64,000 nt of DNA from Arctopsyche grandis (Eukaryota; Arthropoda; Insecta; Trichoptera; Hydropsychidae). The notes under the pieces are model-generated. The model saw only the letters and a program-made list of their open reading frames with translations. It ran no database searches and had not been told where the DNA came from. The translations under genes and the position numbers were made by a program. The stretch lies in NCBI RefSeq assembly GCF_051622035.1, contig NC_135355.1:2728001-2792000 (forward strand). The letters are read 5' to 3'. Positions 48,064 through 60,865 of the stretch are shown one piece after another; position 1 is the stretch's first letter; the number at the start of each line of letters is the position of its first letter.

Positions 48064-48261
48064 TTTTTACCCGGCTTCGCTCAGAATTTGTAATATAAAC
48101 AGCTTATTCATTTTTTACTAACCTCTTCTTATTATTAAATTTATTTGAATCGAAAAAAAAATCATATTCAACCATTGTCATAGAAACTTTGATTCGTTTT
48201 TGAAACTCCCAACCAAACCTTACAATCTTACAAAGTCTCTTTCGAAATTATATATTAGATT
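48064..48261 (-). mobile_element. Helitron-like element (inverted, decayed)
   Basis: TTTTACCCGGCTTCGCTCAG at the left and AAATTATATATTAGA at the right, as in 23029-23205. The terminal CTAG is not preserved. Confidence 0.35.
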
Positions 48262-48289
48262 AGTGAGGAAAAATTGTATACGTATGTGA

Positions 48290-48625
48290 GATAATGAGAG
48301 GCTATAATACAAATTTTATAAGATATAATGTATAAGTGATAGTAATAGGCGTTTAAACAAATACAATCTGAAAAAAACAAGTGGGGGTGGAAAGTCAAAC
48401 AAACGAACAAGGCCATTGGCAATGGTTGAGCTGTTATCTTCTCAAAAATTTTCGGATTCTTAAGCGAGTTTATTACAGTTATATTTCACCACCGTCTTAG
48501 CAAATATAATTAAAATCTCTATCGGCGGACAAATCTCGCAAAATGGCAAAGTTTCAAAGCGACCAGAAAAGTGTGGCAGTTTGTTAGATTAATTGACGAA
48601 GTGAAACTAATAAAAAACTTATAAT
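48290..48625 (-). repeat. Repeat family B copy
   Basis: Shares with 12720-13420 the GGCGTTTAAACAA, GGAAAGTCAAACAAAC and ATCTCTATCGGCGG blocks. Confidence 0.55.
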
Positions 48626-48659
48626 ACATTATAATTTTTTAATGTAGGGAAGTTTATAA

Positions 48660-49420
48660 CCGCTTAAAAAGCGTTGAACTTTTAATGGACATCTAGAAAT
48701 ATAGCAAATTTGACATATATTTTTTTATTGAATACAGCTAGTTTTTAAATGATCAAGTATCGCCGGTTCGTAAAACGTAATCATTTTCAAACTAAAATTT
48801 TTAGCTTATGATATTATTAAGTGTGATGTTATTGATTAAAATTGTGATGAAGTTTTGGTTTTGTCCAAAAGTCTAGACAATATAATGTACTAAAATATAA
48901 AAAAAATAATTATAAAATAAAATAAAGGGCATTATTTCAATAACAAATGTACGACAACATCAACTATAGATATATAAAATGTGTGGAATTTTATGATAAG
49001 AATTTCAATCAAAAGTATTTAAATGATTACGATATCAAAATTCGAAAATCAAAATTATGATCCCGGCTTAAACTAATGTAATTAAATATATTAGGATTAG
49101 GTATTAGGAAATGAAATTTGGCAAACGGAATGTGGCATCAATTCAAGCTTGAAATTGTCACAAAAGATTTTCCACCACAAGCTTTTCCGTTCAGAAGCGT
49201 CAAATATGCATAGCGGATCGATTTAGAATGTACATATTTTGCGTAAATAGTTTGACGACCTCTTAATGATTTCATGTTGATAATTTAATACTTTTATGGA
49301 ATTTGATTTTTATTACTTTTATAACGGCAAATAATTTAATATAAAATGAATTGACCCGAGTTTTTACTGGTATTTCTCTTTTGACCGCAGTGTTAGATTA
49401 AAATCTACTCCCAATTTGAA
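48660..49420 (+). promoter_or_regulatory. Upstream block of TIL-3, shared with TIL-4 and the 30.1-kb relic
   Basis: GCGTTGAACTTTTAATGGA and TTGAATACAGCTAGTTTTTA recur at 58415-58500 and, diverged, at 30110-30190. GAAATTGTCACAAAAGATTT with TTCCACCAC recurs at 58857-58884. TATA-like AATATAAAATGAATTG lies at about 49338, roughly 80 bp before the ATG. Function as promoter is inferred from position and conservation. Confidence 0.45.
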
Positions 49421-52400
49421 ATGTTTTTACTCAGAGCTTTGTTCATTTCTACAATATTTTGGACTTGCAATGCAGCTTCACCATTTGATGTACTATGTGC
49501 TTTGAGTGAGTTGTTTCTCCGTCGTTTTTTCTATTATATATAATATTTAACCATACTTTTTTCCATAATAAAGACGATAGAAAACCGCATCTTCGTAAAA
49601 CAAAAAAATATACCATTATATATGTATGTATAACTACAACTACCGGCTGTTGTGAAGCCAAGTGCAAGCTTATATAAGCTTATATAAGATGATCATTATA
49701 TCATTTAGAATATTTCCATACTTCATTATAAAGGTTTTTTTAATTTCATTTTTAAAGATTTTTAGAAAAACACCGAAAACTTAATTATTTGAATTAATAT
49801 AAACGATATGTTAGTAAATTATTATTTTTTTAAATTTTATAATTATATTAAAACAAATAATAAAAACATCTGCGTCAACAGAAAAAAATACTAGGAAAAA
49901 AGTTCTCACCTCAAAATTATTTACCGCTCAATTTAGCACGTTCAGAAAAAAAATATATTGAGGTTGAAAACAAATACCTATAGACGTAGTAAAATTTGAA
50001 ACTAGCCTATTGAGTAGCTCGAGCAAAAAATGTTTACAAAATATATATTTTTGACTCGCTAAACAATTAATATAACGTAGTTTAAAGCAATACAAAAAAA
50101 CATTTGATTATTAATTTTCAATACTCACTTTCTGCATACTAGATTTTGAGTAAAATACTACAAAAACCAAAAATGTGTAAATAATCCACATTTTTTAAGC
50201 GCTCATATCTCATAAAAACGAGAAGAAACTGTATATTCAAATTTAACAAAAAATGATCCGTCTTCATTCCAGTAAGTAAAAAAAACATGATTTTTTACAT
50301 ACCTCTTATACAGTTCACATGGTTTTCGTTTAAGAAGTCATTTTTTATATCTCTTATCTCTTATTGTTGCTCATTGCTATCATTCAACTCCCAGCACTAA
50401 TTAAAATGTTTTATGTAACCTACTTCGAAATATTTCAAAATTGAGTATTTTTTAATAATACATAAATATGAAGAAACGGACTGTTAATCAAATGACGATT
50501 CTTATACTGCATACGGACCAAAACAACGACGATTTTGGGCCAACGTTTTAGCCAGCAGGATAAAACCAGTAGCGTACAAAATATCGAAATAAAAATTAAA
50601 TTTAAAATTGAAATTAAATATCAAAATTGAAATTAAATATCAAAATTAAAACTATTATTATCATATTAAAATTAAATTCAAATATCAAAATAAAATTATA
50701 ATCAATATATTAAAATTAAAATAAAATATTGAAAGTTAAAACAGAACATGCCCAATTTAAATAAATTTTCGAGATTGACCCAAAATTAGATCATCAACAA
50801 TCATCACATACAGGTAATCCTCGACTTAAAATATTTTGACTTACGAAGATACACACTGATATCGAAAAAAAATCAAAGATTATTATTTTTACTTCCCCGT
50901 AATGCACAGTTACTGAGAATATATCATGTATTAGTATGAGTGACCAAGCGATCGTCGCAATCCGGTGCGTTGTCGGTACATCAATCGAATTTTTTTTAGT
51001 CTTCAATTGTTTCTCTCGTCGAAATAAATCAATTAATTAAATAATTTCAGAGGTAAAATTTATCGGATAATGTGTGATTATTAATTTTATTTCGATGAAA
51101 GAAAAAAAACCCTTTGACAAATCACCGACAGTTTTTTTGTTAAATGTTTCATCGACGGCCGAAACACAGTAGTATATCGTGACGACTTTTAAGAAATAAC
51201 AACAAGGTTTTTTTCGCTCGTAATCAGAGAAATTATAATATTTCTCTGGTTGTAATGCGTATCGTCGTAATTCAAAACATTGTTGTAATTCAAAACGTAA
51301 ACGAAGATCTAATTTTAGCTCAATCTCGCTCTTTAGCTTAATTTTGATATTTAATTTCAATTTTTTAATGTAATTTTTATTTTGATATTTTGTACGCTAC
51401 TGGTTTTAAAAGTTGGCCCAAAATCGTCGTTGGTTTGGTCCGTACGCAGCATTAAACGATTGATGAATGGTCTATTGATAAACAATCCTTAATGGATTGT
51501 AGACAGATTTCATCCATTCTATACTATATTTTGTAGCTATGTATGTATTTTATTTTTGCATATTCGAGACACTGGTGTAATTAAAATGTCGTAATTTGTT
51601 AATTTAAAATAACTTTTTTCATAAATTACGTGATGTATATATTATTCAACAGAAAAATATTTTTATGTATACTTATTCACACAGTTCAAAGACAAAATGA
51701 AGAATTTTCTACGTGTGCAACCAGTGACTGTCAAAACAGTTGTCGGTTTCCCAACAGAGCAGCTTCTGGATGCAGTCAAACATGCACACCTGGATGCGTT
51801 TGCTTAAGTGGCTATTTACGAAATTCTCAAAACGTATGCGTACTCTCAGAACAATGTGGTAGGTTTTAACTATTATTTAAAATGAAATTTAAATATTTAA
51901 CGCTACATTAAAATATTAAAATTTGTATTTTTATAGATGTTTTGCCTGAATGTTTCGGTTTACAATGCGATTGCCCGCCAGGGTTTATAAAAAATGTATT
52001 GAATGTGTGTACGCTCGCACCAGTACCAATAGTACCAACAGCGGTAGCATTATTCACTTCGAGTAAGTAAAATTATTATAGTACAGTTCAACCTTTTGGC
52101 TGCCAATTTACGATATATCGCCATTTGCAGTTTGGCCATAAACGTCGTTGATGACGTTAACAGAACTGGTGGAAATATATGTTTTATTAGTAACCATGGA
52201 TCGAATTAATTTAGTTTATGGGTTAGAATAACCCATTCTTTTGATTTTTAATTTTGTGGGTTTATTTTTTTGTAAGACCATGAATATGAAATTTTAAGAT
52301 TTTAGTAAATAGTTGATAGTTTTGATAAACTAAAAGAGGACATCTTTTGACCTAGAAAAGTTTCACCATGTATGGTCCATTAAAGATTTGACTAATCAAA

Positions 52401-55400
52401 TCGTGACAGTTTTTTTATTTCGTCGTTTTTTTTGTAATAACATGAATATGAAATTTTAATATTTTTGCCAATAGTTCATAATTTTGCCAATAGTCGATAG
52501 TCCGACCTTGAAAAGTCAAACCATTTATGAGTCCTTAATCATATTGTGACTGTCTTAATATGTGTGGTGGAAATGTTCAGTGATAATATTTTTCAGTACA
52601 AACATGCACTGGCCCAAACGAAGTATTTTCCAGGTGTGGAAACAATGGTTGTCAACGATCATGCATAAGACGAGAGATTAGGAATTGCATTCCGGTATGT
52701 TCAACTCCAGGGTGCATTTGCGCGGTGGGATTTGTGAGGAATGCAGTAGGGATTTGCGTCTTGCCTTTCAATTGTCGTAAGGGATGCAAGTATGACGATT
52801 TATAAATAAATGTAAATTAAACCTAATATGTAATATTGAACTTTCAGCATTGATATGCACTGGAGACAACGAGGTTTATTCGAATTGCGGAAATGACGGA
52901 TGTCAACGCTCTTGTACTAGATTAGACGTTCAAAATTGCATTCCAGTATGCTCTTCTCCAGGATGTGTGTGTTCTATTGGATTTGTAAGAGACACAACAG
53001 GGCGATGCATTTTACAGCAATCTTGTCGTAAGTGATTTTGAATGGAACCGATTCTTTAATTATCGTCAGAAAAACTGGAATTCGACAGGTTTTTTTTAAT
53101 AATCTTACCGAATGTACGCTTTCAGCTCGACCTATATGTACCGGACTAAATGAAGTAGCCACTGAGTGTGGTGAAAATGGGTGTCAACCATCTTGCTCCA
53201 GATTGTCAGTGCCGTCAACTTGTAATCCAACTTGCACTCAACCAGGATGTGTCTGTATATTAGGATTAGTCAGAAATACATTAGGAGTTTGCGTGACACC
53301 GTCAGAATGCCGTAAGTGCAAAACATAAGAGTGCCATAAAACGGATATTGGTTACTATCATGATACAAATGATGACAATAAATAAAGATCTGTAAATAGT
53401 TTAAATAATCGGAAATCTTTGTGATGGATTCGTGAGAAATAATGTAGGAGTTTGCGTAAGACCTGCGGATTGCCATAAGTCCTTCGTGACTAAAATAACC
53501 TAAGCATGACTAATGTTTTCACATGCCGCAATCGGAAGTAGAACTTTTGTCTTGTATAAGTTTCCCTACTTTTGTGTTGACAGTGCCGAGCGTCCTAGGA
53601 AATTTGGTCATCCTTATGTAATAGAAATGATAAATTTGATACAATAATATTTTGAAAATATTTTTACCTCTACCGGGAGTGGTGCTTTCACTCTAGAATT
53701 TTGAGGTTTTTGAGTTTTTCTCCGAAATATATCGGCGTATTGAACTAAAATTTAATTTCAAGTAGTTTTAACTTAATATTACTTAAAAATTCTTCAACCA
53801 TTGGCAGCCTATTCTTGTCCGTATATCAGCCATGTATCAATGTAAAGTAAATAAAAAGAATTTAATGAACCGGGATTTTTGTTAATCTTGTTAGAAAAAT
53901 AAAAAATGTTGTGACCACACGATGTTTTCAGAACGAATCGAAGTGAAAATTGATATTTGTACTCTTTGTGTTATAAACTAGAGTTAATATTAGGCTTAGT
54001 TAGAATCCGTAAACCGGAAGGAGTAATTTTTTTGGACAATGTTTCTCTATTTTATGTTGAATTCTTACATTTTCTCTATTGCTTTGATATTAAATGCTTA
54101 TAACTTTATAGTGATATAGAGCCATGGGTTGGTCCTTTTCTTATTAAATACAACCCTTTTTTTTATTAAATAATTTTATTTTATAAAAGTCTAAGCATTT
54201 ATATACACATAGAAATAGTGTGAATTGTCATATTCTGGTGTGTATTATTTTAGGTTCCGCGACAAATCACTCACGGACGTTATACTCAACGGTTTATAGT
54301 TTTTGATCGATGCAATGACACATATATCAAATCATATAGAGTTCAAATTAACGTGTAAATTATGATCACTGCAATCGTTTGTAAAATTCAGATAAATTAT
54401 ATTGATAAATCGGTGGATTTTCAAAAACTTTTATTTAGTTTATAGTACCGTTATTACCAAAAACTTGTTATCCGTTAAATACCGATACCACTGGTATCGG
54501 TACTTTCGGTATTGTAATCCCTAGTGACGACAACATAGTGTGCTACCCATATTCGTTTTTTTGACAATGCTTTATATTGAAAATTTTTGACAATGCTTTA
54601 TATTGAGTGTAAAGTCCGTGAGTGATTTGTCGCGACAACATCATTTTATGGGTACGTCACAGCGCAGCAACGCAAAATATCTGTCGTCTTATATTATTAT
54701 TAGGTGTTTGTATTTTTAATTACCGAATTTTGTTTTGTGACCTTCTTATATTCCTCAAATACATATGTTAAGTCGTGGGTTGGTCACATCAGAATTTTTA
54801 CGTCACAGCGCAGCAACGCGAATTATGTCGAACAGTATTATTAAGTGTAGTGTGTTACTTGTTCATGAATAAAATGTAATTATAAATTTCAGCATGTGGC
54901 GTAGGGGAAGTATATTCAACTTGTGGTGCTCGAAATTGTGAGATTATATGTCCAGCAACCACAAATCCTAATTGTGTTCCAATGTGTCAGCCTCTAGGAG
55001 GCTGCATATGTGCCAGTGGATTTTTCAGAAATGCAGTAACTGGAACATGTGTAGCTATTTGCCCTAGGTTCTGTAAGTTTGACGAAATTTATATTTAAAT
55101 TTGTCAAGAATAATTCAAAACTTGACAGATAATGACAGTGTTCTTTAGTCCGTAGTGGCATTGCATCGAACTTCACTTGCACCCAATCGAATGAATTACC
55201 ATCAAATTGTGGAGACGATGGTTGCCAAGCGTCATGCAACAGACTGGATACTTCAGACTGTGTTCCCAAATGTGGAGAGCCATCTTGTATTTGCGCACCT
55301 GGATTTGTGAGAGATGAATTAACCAACGAGTGCATTGAATATAACGAATGTACTTCAATAAGTAGGTTGAAGAATATTTATTGGATGTAAAGCATATATT

Positions 55401-56181
55401 TATTTGAACATATGCATAACATACCATTTTTGTTATCTACGTAGTTCCAAAACTTGGTTGTAATGGAGTAAATGAGGTTGCATCTGACTGTGGCGATGAT
55501 GGTTGTCAGGCAACTTGTGATGTTCTTGATGTAGAAGGATGCATTTCAGACTGTGGTGGACCATCGTGTATTTGCGCTCCTGGATTTGTAAGAAATGAGT
55601 TGACTAATGTCTGTATGGAGCCACACGAGTGTCCTTTTTATTGTGAGTAGCAAAGTATCCACGCAAAAGGTGATTTTAATTTGATTAAATACAAAAAAAA
55701 TCGCATTTTATAGCATCATCGTTGACTTGCAACGGATTGAACGAGATTGCATCTAATTGTGGAAATGATTGTGAAGCAACTTGTGACATATCTGATACGA
55801 CAGGTTGTGTACCTTATTGTGACGAGCCGTCTTGTATCTGCGCTCCCGGATTCGTAAGGAATGTATTGACCAACGAATGTATTGTTCCAATTGATTGTCC
55901 TCGTTTCTGTTAGTATCAATAATCAACATTAATTCGATTAAAAAATGCGATTATGATATAAAGAAAAATCTTGTATTTTTTCAGATCGTTGTGATGATGG
56001 TGAGGTACTTTTACCATGTGGAATAGATGTTTGTGATGGTATGTGTTCAAATATCAATGGGTTTTCGAACATTGATGATTGTAGCACTGCTGGTCAATGT
56101 GTTACTCGTTGCTTCTGTCTTCCTGGATTAGTTCGGAATTATACAGGACACTGTGTATCAAGATTGGATTGCTTCGTATGA
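49421..56181 (+). CDS. TIL-3: secreted protein with nine TIL domains and one half domain
   Basis: Eleven exons: 49421-49505, 51685-51858, 51937-52062, 52597-52776, 52848-53027, 53126-53311, 54893-55072, 55149-55361, 55445-55642, 55714-55908, 55985-56181. All introns are phase 1 with GT-AG ends (exon 10 donor is the weaker GTTAGT). They sum to 637 codons plus TGA. Exon 1 is a signal peptide (MFLLRALFISTIFWTC, likely cleavage near NA at 18) plus the first Cys of domain 1. Exons 2 and 4-11 each give one complete TIL domain; exon 3 encodes only the C-terminal half (CDCPPGFIKN) followed by a Pro/Val linker. Cys5-Cys6 loops are SQT, IPV, IPV, NPT, VPM, VPK, ISD, VPY and a longer one in the last domain. 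A proline in the presumed P1 position is unusual for an inhibitor. Extracellular role and partner unknown. Confidence 0.88.
49506..51684. other. Intron 1 of TIL-3
   Basis: A 2.2-kb intron. It contains a tandem GCTTATATAA pair at 49669-49688, a MITE A left-end fragment near 50298-50350 (ACATACCTCTTATACAG), and the inverted-repeat element at 50507-51450. Confidence 0.6.
50507..51450. mobile_element. Inverted-repeat element in TIL-3 intron 1
   Basis: The arm near 50508-50545 (ACGGACCAAAACAACGACGA, then TTTTGGGCCAAC) is matched in complement at 51410-51448. Both arms are followed inward by CCAGTAGCGTACAAAATATC-type sequence and ATTAAATATCAAAATTG repeats. No exact target duplication seen. A Tigger-like TACAGGTAATCCTCGACTTA lies inside at 50809. 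Confidence 0.6.
53408..53478 (+). pseudogene. TIL pseudoexon in TIL-3 intron 6
   Basis: Encodes LCDGFVRNNVGVCVRPADCH, the C-terminal third of a TIL domain like exon 6. The donor has become ATAAGT instead of GTAAGT and no N-terminal half or acceptor is present, so it should be spliced out with the intron. Confidence 0.7.
54258..54634. repeat. Inverted-repeat element in TIL-3 intron 6
   Basis: CGCGACAAATCACTCACGGA at the left is repeated in complement at 54614-54634. The inside holds a tandem duplication TTGACAATGCTTTATATTGA at 54561-54608. Confidence 0.55.
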
Positions 56182-58399
56182 TAAGAACATATTTAGTACG
56201 CAAACGGCGACTACAGTGTATTGGTCTAAAGTGCACTCTAGCAATAGTAGAACAGGCTGGGTTCAACACCTGCGAAGCTAAAATTCCATTTTATTTTTCA
56301 AATATCGTTTAAATATAATAAATATAAATTAATTATATTTTATATATGAAAATTTTGTTAAAATAATTTATTGCATGTTTTGGAAAGATTTTATTTTTTC
56401 TGTTTAGTTGTTATTTACATAGTTATTTTTTTGTGTAAAGGATGTCAAGAAGTTTTTTGTCTCTTCCCCGGATATTAAAAGGGAAATATCGTTATCACGC
56501 ACAGAAGTGCAGTATTTGGAAGATGAATTTATGTTAAAAAAGCAGATGGCATTGCAAAGAAAGTTTTCCGTTAATGAATGGGCCGGAATAGTCAGCAGAA
56601 CTTTGATTCGGCCTCATTTTCTATTTTAAGCAATTTTACCTCTACTTTTTGACGACGTACCAATGCTTGTTGTCCAGCGAACTGAAGTTTAATAGTACAA
56701 AGTGGTGCAAAAGTCACCATTATACATATGTTAAATTGGTTTAGTGCCTTTCGAATAACTTTTCATTTGATTTTAATTAGTCAAATTTATGATTTTATTA
56801 TTAAAAATACACTTTTTGTAAATATTTTAAATAAACTATTCACATTAAATTAATTTATAAATCATTCACAAACATCTTTATTCCTAAGCATCGTAATAAG
56901 TTGAAAGTCGCTTCTTTAATTAAATGATGTTTGTTGGATTCCAATAATGAGAATTGTAAGCTCTTTGCGATAGCACTGAGACTGTTGACTTTGTAGACAA
57001 AATCCGATTATTATTATTATAAGCTTTTGAAATATTTACTGGTGATTTTTTTCAAATTTAATTTTTAAGAATCAAACAGTTAAATTAATTATTTGTTAGA
57101 ATTTATTTGGATTTTAAGTGGCCTAGTGACTTTTGGCCTTTTGTATATTATACATATGTATTTAACTATTAATGTATTCTTCGCGTTAAGATGCAAGTGT
57201 ATGATTATATGTCGCCCCATTCATTAGAAACCGTTGCATGCATTTATGTACATATGTATGTCGATTATCGATTTTTGCACAAATGTATGAAATTTCAATT
57301 CGATTTAGATTCCGGCGTGTGGCGTGATGATTTATAAAATAATAACTCACTCAATATCGCATATGCAAAAGAGCTGTGGAGTTTTTCAAAGGACCCACCC
57401 GTCTCATGAGCATGAATTTGCAGCCAGGATTCTTTTTAGCACAAACAATGGTTCAATATTTTCAACCTTTTTTTGCTCACATGCTATGTGTAGGACAATT
57501 ATTGACAATAGTGAATAATTTTTTATGCTGAAAAGAAGGAGTTCCTCAGGCTCTTTTTGGCACGCTTGGCAAATATCTAATTTGGCACCCGTTTATTTTT
57601 TGCTGTATTAAATATATATATAATAAAAAATATATTTATTAAAATATAAAAATTGAATACAAATATAATTATAAGAACTAAAAAATAAAATTTTATTTTG
57701 GAAAGCGTCTGTTCGCATATACATGTATGTATATGTATGTAAATTTACCAAAATTTTCAATCAAGTGCTTTTATTTGAAGCGTAAAATTTAATTAAAGTT
57801 ATTTTTTTAAATAATGATTTCAAGGCATCGTTCGCTTGAAAATCGATCAATTCCAATTGAAAAAATATTTTGTACGTATGTAGATTGGTTACTTAAAATA
57901 GCATTTTAAGATTATTTCAAACACCTCATGACACTTTTGAGAATCTTAGAGAGGAATCTAAACCACCTAAAATCTAATAGAAAGATAGAACTTGTCTAGA
58001 AAGCTAGAAAATATTTTAGTATTTAACCCATTGCCTTTACGCGGGTGGTTTTAGAAAGGATTGTTATCTAAAATACAGTTGATGATTTAAATATCATTGT
58101 ATAATCGCTAAAATGTGTTACTAAAGATTTTTTGGGGGACTTAATTTTTTTTGGAAATTTGCTTATTTTATATCGTTGTAACACACACGTACATAAATGT
58201 ACATATAATAAAAAAGCACTGATTAATGCTAATGATAATGCACAATACTATTATGTCACATATGTATGTACATATGTATGAACACGTTGATATCCATTAA
58301 AACTTACTCTTATAATACTAAAGATTTTCATTATAAATTTAAGTCGTCATTTTAAATTAATTATAATACTGGATATGTGAATGAAGGAAATATAATATA
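56182..58399. other. TIL-3 downstream interval without a supported gene
   Basis: AT-rich. ATATAATAAATATAAATTAA near 56315-56330 may serve as a polyadenylation region. Some short open stretches at 56430-56640 and 57324-57520 resemble nothing I recognise. Nothing else seen. Confidence 0.4.
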
Positions 58400-59608
58400 T
58401 AACAGCTAAGAGAGCATTGAACTTTTAATGGATATTTGGAATTATAGTACATATGATATATTTTATATAAATTTATTATTGAATACAGCTAGTTTTTAAA
58501 TGATCAGGTATCGCAGGTCCTTAAAACGTTATAATTTTCAAGCTAATCTTAATATTTAGTGTGACGTTATTGACAAGAATAGTGATGGAGTATGTGACAC
58601 ATAATTTATTTATTAAAGTTTTGATTTTTTCCCAAAAGTCTAGATAAGATACATTGACTTACCTGAAAATGGGTAGTTTTAAAAAAACATTTGAGTGCAG
58701 TGCATTTATAATTATGAAATATTTATCAATTTTTTAAAAATTAAATTAGCGATTGAGGAATTACGTAGTTAATGCAGCCTTGGCAATTTAAGATTAAAAG
58801 CTTGGTAATGAGGTAATGAGATTTGGAAAATGGAATATGGAATATCAATTCAAACTTGAAATTGTCAAAAAGGATTTTCCACCACTGGCTTAGAGTTTGG
58901 CCAATCATTGATAGCCAAACAACTCTTCCTTTCCAAAAAGTAAAATATGCAAGTCGCAGTGCCGTAAGTGCAACATGACACAAATTTCAACGATGAATCA
59001 AACTAAATATCTTGACCCGCCGTAAAACAACTCATCTCAACCTGCCATATTCATATGTCTGTCCAAAGTGTTGACCTGAGGAAATCTGTTATGGAAATTA
59101 AAAGAAAACAGGATTTAATTTTGGATTTTAGCATTCGGTTCAAACGAAATACATATATTCAACTTGTGGCAACCGAGTTTGTGAGAGAACATGTGTGGTT
59201 CGGGGCCCTGGGGGTAGTTGTGTTCCTGTATGTGATCCTTTAGGACAGTGCTTCCCAATTACATTCATGTCACGACCCCCTAAATCTTAAAGAATTAATT
59301 CCCGGCCCCTAAAAAATTTTTTTTTCTAGTTAAAGAATTTATTTGGAAGTAATTATTACAATTATGATACACATTTATATTTAGCACAAAATTATAGGAA
59401 CTTGCTTAAAAACATTTTTTTTTAAATAAAAACTATACACACATGAAACAATTTAATGCGATAGATGAGGTCGCATGTTTTTACATAACAAATCGATATC
59501 GGGTTCAATGTCAGAATCTTTCAAAGTCTCCGTGTAAAGGCATGACCTTTGCTTATTTTTTAAGTAATTAAAGTAATGACGAAAATGCTGTTTCGCATAG
59601 GTATTTAC

Positions 59609-60627
59609 TAGTGCTTTCAATCCCGGAAGGTTTCGTCAGTACCGGGATTGCGGTGCTGGGAAATCTCGATCCCGGGATCCCGGTGCTAGCACCGGGATTC
59701 CGGAGTATAAGGAAAAAAAATGTATAAGGAAAAAAAAAAGTTCAATTGCACATACATACATTTAAAAAAAAAGTTCAATTACACATACATTAATACATAC
59801 TTATTAAAATATAAATAATATAGAAAACTGTGTACTTTATGAAAAAAATATATAATACACAGTATTCGTTTATTTATTTTTATTATACAGATCTGAATTT
59901 AATTTTTATTTTTTATTTTAAAATAAGTTCGAAGTTAGCTAAAACGAAACAATCCATCTAATATAAAAACTCCAATTTAATTGACTTTCTGTAAAAAAAA
60001 TATCACACCAACGAATTTTTTATTCAATAATTAATTTTAATATAGTTTATAGTACTATGTATATATCGAAAAACTGGACATATAAATATTATAATAAAAT
60101 GTACTTACATAAAAACGTAAAGGAGGTATGTAAAAATAGATAATCTTCGTACGATTAACAGAAACAACAGCAACACACACCGCGTAACGAGATCTAAACA
60201 CTTGAAGATTAACGAGACAGATTATTTGTTATTATTATTTTAAGTTATTAACTTAACGAGATCTAAACAACCTGTACGACTGAGAAAATCATATTCGATC
60301 CTAAATAACACAGGTCTCATAAAAATAAAAAAAATGTCAATATGCTTCGAATATCATTGCAGTTGAGGACAAAATCTGCAATACAATTCAGGCCGTGCGT
60401 AATATTTTGAGGAAACAGCGAGCTGGGGCGAAACGCTTCAGTGCAAACAAATGTATTATGACTGTTATTGTTCGTTGTATAATGTTTTCCATATTATTTT
60501 TGTAAAAATAATATTTTAAAGAAATTTCTGCCAGCACCGTAATCCCGGTATTCAGACTAGTTTCAGCACCGGGATTCACGGTACCAGAAATCACCGGGAT
60601 CCCGGGATCCCGGGATTGGAAGCCTTA
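59609..60627. mobile_element. hAT-type element 5 nested in hAT element 4
   Basis: The ends TAGTGCTTTCAATCCCGG and CCGGGATTGGAAGCCTTA are flanked by exact 8-bp duplications GTATTTAC at 59601-59608 and 60628-60635. It is a close relative of element 6 in TIL-2, with an extra MITE A end (GTAAAGGAGGTATGT) near 60117-60131. Confidence 0.88.
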
Positions 60628-60631
60628 GTAT

Positions 60632-60865
60632 TTACGTAGTCGCGAAAGGAATAAGAGTTACCAGGGCTTCTTTTCCTATAGCAGGATATTCTTGCTGTCG
60701 CCTTAACCAAAATTTTGAAATACTTTTTTTATTTAATTCCACTTCAAGCAAATTATTTGAACTGATAATGATCAACTCTTCTTGGGCTGTCCACGTAATA
60801 TGATCATATTTTAAGGACTTGGCAAATGGTATTCTTATCCAATTGTTACTTTCATTCTCATTCAA
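60632..60865 (-). pseudogene. hAT transposase C-terminal fragment
   Basis: Encodes WTAQEELIIISSNN, ISKFWLRRQQEYPAIGKEAL and VTLIPFATT, the C-terminal dimerisation-region pattern of ZBED5/FAM200-like hAT transposases. It is cut by element 5 exactly at its downstream side. Confidence 0.75.
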
